From JAHFLQ01 sp964432465 (lineage in GTDB: Bacteria; Patescibacteriota; Minisyncoccia; UBA6257; WO2-44-18), in assembly GCA_964432465.1 (NCBI GenBank), contig CAYSNI010000029.1, positions 1 through 15,127 on the forward strand: a DNA stretch of 15,127 nucleotides, in the 5' to 3' direction. This document shows, in pieces, positions 12,512 to 15,127 of this stretch (its first letter is position 1; each line of letters opens with the position of its first letter). The notes beneath the pieces were generated by a model. It worked only from the letters and a program-made list of their open reading frames with translations, was not told the DNA's origin and ran no database searches. The translations under genes were made by a program, and so were the position numbers.

Positions 12512-14479
12512 ATGAATATCTATTATTTAATTTTTGCGCCGGTAGCGATTGCTATCGCTTACAGCGCTTATATTATGTTGTGGCTGAAAAAACAGCCGTC
12601 GGGTAATGACAAGATGCGGGAGATTTCTCACGCGATTCAGCTTGGTTCGTCCGCCTATCTTAATCGCCAATATAAAACGATAGCTGTGGTTGGCGTGCCG
12701 TTGTTTTTTGTTCTTTATTTCGTGCTTGGCTGGGTGAGTGCGGTAGGATTTTTAATAGGCGCAGTTGCTTCTACGATCGCCGGTTATATCGGCATGAACG
12801 TCGCGGTCCGTTCTAATTCTAAGACTGCCGATGCCGCTTCCAGAGGTATGGCCGCGGCTCTCTCGCTCGCATTTAAAGCTGGTTCGGTAACCGGTTATCT
12901 GGTGGTGGCGCTCGGACTTCTTTCCGTTGCCGGATTTTATTTTGCCACCGGTCAGGACGTCCGCGCGCTGATTGGCTTAGGCTTTGGCGCGAGCTTGATC
13001 TCCATATTTGCCCGCCTTGGCGGAGGTATTTTTACAAAAGCCGCTGATGTTGGCACTGATCTTGTCGGAAAAGTAGAGGCGGGTATTCCGGAAGATGACC
13101 CGAGGAATCCTGGGGTTATTGCTGATAACGTCGGCGACAACGTAGGTGATTGTGCCGGTATGGCTGCTGATCTTTTTGAAACTTACGCAGTTACACTTAC
13201 CGCCGCAATGCTTTTAGGTGCTTCATTTTTAAGCGGCAATCAGCTCGCTTTCCCTCTCGTACTTGGTAGCCTGGCCATTCTCGCTTCTATAGCAGGCGGC
13301 TTGTTTGCCAAGCTGGGGAAATCTAAATCCATCATGGGCGCGCTGTATAAGGCTCTCACGGTGGCCTTAGTAGTTTCTGCCGGCCTTTTCTACTGGGCTT
13401 CCATGCACTACTTCCCGGAAGAGGGAATGAAGGTCTTTTTGACCACCTTAATTGGTCTTGCGGTCACGGTGCTGATGGTTTTAGTTACTGATTATTATAC
13501 CGCCAAAAACTACTCACCGGTGAAAAAAATCGCCGAGGCTTCTAAATCCGGCCACGGAACAAACATCATTATGGGCCTCGCGGTTAGTATGGAATCTACC
13601 GCGCTTCCGATTATTATCATTGTTAGTGGCATGCTTGGCGCTTTTGCTTTGATGGGAGTTTACGGAATCGCCCTCGCCGCGACCGCCATGCTTTCTGTTG
13701 CCGGTATCATAGTGGCTATTGATTCATTCGGGCCGATTACCGACAACGCCGGTGGAATTGCCGAAATGTCTGGAGCGCCGAAAGAAACCCGCGAGATTAC
13801 CGATGCTTTGGACGCGGTAGGCAATACTACGAAAGCGGTTACTAAAGGTTACGCTATCGCTTCCGCCGGACTAGCTGCCGTAGTCTTGTTTGCCGGTTAT
13901 GCTGAAGAGCTTGGTCGCGTGGGAAGGATTGCGCTTTTTGAACTCCAGAATCCTTACGTAGCCGCCGGATTATTCTTAGGCGCGATGATCCCGTTCCTTT
14001 TCGCGTCTATGGCGATGCGCGCGGTTGGCGAAGCCGCCAGCGCGGTAGTGGAGGAGATTCGCCGTCAGTTTCGGGAGATTAAAGGAATTATGGACGGTAC
14101 CGGAAAGCCGGATTACGCTCGGGCGGTGGATATCGTTACTAAAGCGGCTTTGAGTAAGATGATTATTCCGGCAATCCTGCCGATCGCGGCCGTGCTTCTT
14201 GTCGGATTCGTTCTGGGCATTGAAGCGCTTGGCGGTCTGTTGATGGGTACGATAGTTTCCGGGCTCTTTCTTGGTATCTCTATGACTACCGGAGGTGCCG
14301 CTTGGGACAATGCAAAGAAATATATTGAGGCTGCTGGCGCCAAGGGGACTGAGTGGCACAAAGCCGCGGTGACTGGCGATATGGTAGGCGATCCTTACAA
14401 GGACACCGCTGGTCCGGCGATTAACCCGTTGATCAAAGTGATCAACATCGTAGCGCTACTGATTGTTGGTTTGCTTTAA
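12512..14479 (+). CDS. hppA: Membrane-bound pyrophosphatase (ion-pumping), K+-independent type
   Basis: Couples PPi hydrolysis to H+ (or Na+) export across the cytoplasmic membrane, conserving energy from biosynthetic PPi. 655 residues with about 15-16 hydrophobic segments. Hallmarks: DLVGKVEAGIPEDDPRNP at 183-200, NVGDNVGDCAGMAADLFE at 206-223, DNAGGIAEM at 411-419, GGAAWDNAKK at 594-603 and GDMVGDPYKDTAGP at 622-635, which together form the PPi/Mg2+ site. GNTTKAVTKG (437-446) carries Lys441, where K+-dependent enzymes have Ala; Lys here marks the K+-independent H+-pump class. It is at the short end of the family length range. The start lies 8 nt after nusA without an SD. A second diverged version of its last 12 codons lies at 14565-14603. 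Confidence 0.97.
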   Translation: MNIYYLIFAPVAIAIAYSAYIMLWLKKQPSGNDKMREISHAIQLGSSAYLNRQYKTIAVVGVPLFFVLYFVLGWVSAVGFLIGAVASTIAGYIGMNVAVRSNSKTADAASRGMAAALSLAFKAGSVTGYLVVALGLLSVAGFYFATGQDVRALIGLGFGASLISIFARLGGGIFTKAADVGTDLVGKVEAGIPEDDPRNPGVIADNVGDNVGDCAGMAADLFETYAVTLTAAMLLGASFLSGNQLAFPLVLGSLAILASIAGGLFAKLGKSKSIMGALYKALTVALVVSAGLFYWASMHYFPEEGMKVFLTTLIGLAVTVLMVLVTDYYTAKNYSPVKKIAEASKSGHGTNIIMGLAVSMESTALPIIIIVSGMLGAFALMGVYGIALAATAMLSVAGIIVAIDSFGPITDNAGGIAEMSGAPKETREITDALDAVGNTTKAVTKGYAIASAGLAAVVLFAGYAEELGRVGRIALFELQNPYVAAGLFLGAMIPFLFASMAMRAVGEAASAVVEEIRRQFREIKGIMDGTGKPDYARAVDIVTKAALSKMIIPAILPIAAVLLVGFVLGIEALGGLLMGTIVSGLFLGISMTTGGAAWDNAKKYIEAAGAKGTEWHKAAVTGDMVGDPYKDTAGPAINPLIKVINIVALLIVGLL

Positions 14480-14493
14480 GCGGTAGGTGATCA

Positions 14494-14566
14494 ACCCCGT
14501 TAGAAGTCGCCCTGCCGTTTCGGCAGTGGCTACGGCCACCTCGGGGCGGCCTACTTCTAACGGGGT
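14494..14566. repeat. Branched palindromic element after hppA
   Basis: Outer arms ACCCCGTTAGAAGT (14494-14507) and ACTTCTAACGGGGT (14553-14566) pair perfectly over 14 bp. Inside, CGCCC/GGGCG continues the stem, enclosing two hairpins, CTGCCG-TTT-CGGCAG and GTGGC-TACG-GCCAC. The result is a cloverleaf-like multi-branch fold. No T-run follows, so it is not a standard terminator. Confidence 0.75.
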
Positions 14567-14603
14567 CAATATCGTTGCGCTTCTGATAGTTTCTCTATTG
14601 TAG
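14565..14603 (+). pseudogene. Second, diverged copy of the hppA 3' end
   Basis: Reads VNIVALLIVSLL then TAG, against INIVALLIVGLL then TAA at the real end of hppA (14441-14479). Several nucleotide differences are synonymous third-position changes, as expected if both derive from functional genes. No complete gene precedes it; the branched palindromic element abuts it. Confidence 0.7.
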
Positions 14604-14605
14604 TT

Positions 14606-14688
14606 TTTGGCTCTCGGCCGCCTGCTTTTCTCGAGACCGCTTCGCTTTTAGTCTCTCAAAAAGCAGCCGGCTTGTGCCAAATTTTATT
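14606..14688 (+). terminator. Long imperfect hairpin, probable hppA terminator
   Basis: Paired blocks from outside in: TTTGGC/GCCAAA, GCCG/CGGC, CTGCTTTT/AAAAGCAG, GAGAC/GTCTC (14606-14637 with 14651-14681), followed by TTTTATT. Confidence 0.5.
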
Positions 14689-14720
14689 ACCAACCACTAT
14701 CCCGCGGGATAGTGGTTGGT
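14689..14720. repeat. 32-bp perfect palindrome
   Basis: ACCAACCACTATCCCG (14689-14704) is followed immediately by its exact reverse complement (14705-14720), with no spacer. Such a site suits a dimeric protein or a cruciform. Confidence 0.9.
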
Positions 14721-14738
14721 GCTATGACGCGTCATAGC
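14721..14738. repeat. 18-bp perfect palindrome abutting the 32-bp one
   Basis: GCTATGACGCGTCATAGC is self-complementary and begins at the base after the previous palindrome ends. Confidence 0.9.
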
Positions 14739-14761
14739 AGAGAGGTTGGCAGGGTCATTGC

Positions 14762-14776
14762 TCCCGCCGAAGGCGG
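14762..14776. repeat. Short GC-rich hairpin
   Basis: CCCGCC-GAA-GGCGGG within an otherwise gene-free stretch. The remaining sequence between 14739 and 14820 shows nothing else I can support. Confidence 0.5.
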
Positions 14777-14820
14777 GAAAGTCGGGTCCCCGGCCTCCTG
14801 GCCACTGGAAATCTGGTTTT

Positions 14821-14856
14821 ACCCCCACAAAAAGGAAACTTTTTGTGGGGGTTTTC
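14821..14856 (+). terminator. Strong intrinsic terminator
   Basis: ACCCCCACAAAAAG (14821-14834)/CTTTTTGTGGGGGT (14839-14852), a 14-bp perfect stem with GAAA tetraloop, followed by TTTC. It is far from the hppA stop, so it may end a further small transcript from this region or act as a backup. Confidence 0.75.
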
Positions 14857-14919
14857 ATTTCTTTTTTCGATAGATCGATAGGAAAATAATTCGAACTGCA
14901 AAGATTTGGAAAAATAAAT

Positions 14920-14937
14920 ACTATCTCATGAGATAGT
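14920..14937. promoter_or_regulatory. Operator-like palindrome upstream of the last promoter
   Basis: ACTATCTCATGAGATAGT is an 18-bp perfect palindrome ending 16 bp before the -35 of the promoter at 14954, a position typical of activator or repressor dimers. Confidence 0.5.
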
Positions 14938-14953
14938 AAGTGTATCTGCTGGC

Positions 14954-14982
14954 TTGACAAAATTCTATAAATTATGTTATAG
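14954..14982 (+). promoter_or_regulatory. Strong promoter of the last gene
   Basis: Consensus TTGACA (14954-14959), a 17-bp spacer, TTATAG (14977-14982); a TGn before TATAGA gives an alternative extended -10. CTATAA/TTATAG form an inverted repeat across the spacer and -10. The ~75-nt leader contains a stem-loop (ACTCT/AGAGT enclosing ATTCGGC/GCCGGAT). Confidence 0.75.
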
Positions 14983-15062
14983 ATAGGGCAGATCGTTGAC
15001 TGGCAGACTCTGGATTCGGCCTGTCGCCGGATAGAGAGTGGGCCAAGTTGGAGGGTTTTAAT

Positions 15063-15127
15063 ATGGCTCGAAAGAGCGAGTTCGTGTCGTCATTCGACAT
15101 CGCGGGGCGGGTTTTCAAAGCCCTCGC
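15063..15127 (+). CDS. 5' end of an unidentified gene (cut by window end)
   Basis: ATG 15063 follows a canonical SD (GGAGGG, 15050-15055) at 7-nt spacing. Only about 21 codons are visible, beginning MARKSEFVSSFDIAGRVFKA. Too little is present to name a family. The strong promoter, leader stem-loop and SD set it apart from most SD-less genes here. Confidence 0.6.
   Translation, partial: MARKSEFVSSFDIAGRVFKAL

Noticed and set aside
14697..14960. 87-residue minus-strand frame in the palindrome cluster
   Set aside because: It crosses a terminator, two palindromes and a GC hairpin; the peptide is low-complexity Pro/Gly in the middle and has no SD.
1..15127. CRISPR array, insertion sequence or prophage
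   Set aside because: No regularly spaced direct repeats, transposase, integrase or phage structural genes are present.

Overview
The window reads like a chromosomal segment of a small-genome bacterium, most likely of the Candidate Phyla Radiation (Patescibacteria/Parcubacteria-like). This is inferred from the gene set, the many starts without a Shine-Dalgarno (SD) sequence, the very short leaders, an odd initiator tRNA, and a diversity-generating retroelement (DGR) target of a kind common in that group. TGA is used as a normal stop, so the recoded SR1/Gracilibacteria code is excluded.

Layout. 4-75 (-): initiator-type tRNA-Met(CAT). 197-2675 (+): a tight run of triosephosphate isomerase (tpiA), a membrane-anchored SIMPL/DUF541 protein, a secreted coiled-coil protein and a 66-residue membrane-anchored peptide. 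2676-3409: no protein gene; a candidate ~600-nt structured RNA with its own promoter and terminator. 3410-4691: the most striking locus. A GC-rich gene ends in a 127-nt variable repeat (VR), and a second, adenine-rich 127-nt copy (template repeat, TR) lies at 4534-4660. The copies differ at 24 positions, 21 of them at TR adenines. This is the signature of DGR mutagenesis, but no reverse transcriptase gene is in the window. 4721-7381: rmuC, a small membrane protein (-), a nucleotidyltransferase-fold protein and a small protein with a possible nuclease-like core. 7464-10756: deoC and a two-domain ALDH16-type aldehyde dehydrogenase, an apparent operon that would turn deoxyribose-5-phosphate into glyceraldehyde-3-phosphate plus acetate; the former feeds tpiA chemistry. 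10830-14479: a small unknown gene, nusA, and a membrane pyrophosphatase (hppA) with the K+-independent signature. 14480-15062: no gene but dense in palindromes, including a second diverged copy of the hppA 3' end. 15063-end: start of an unidentified gene behind a strong promoter.

Recurrent regulatory themes. Four promoters overlap the terminator of the preceding unit. Four genes have a -10 hexamer 7-8 nt before ATG, suggesting leaderless mRNAs. Canonical SD sequences appear only at the DGR target gene, deoC, the ALDH and the last gene. Two unrelated genes (nucleotidyltransferase and hppA) are each followed by an inverted repeat and then a second, diverged copy of their own 3' tail with a stop codon. 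No database searches were possible; names rest on motifs read from the sequence.
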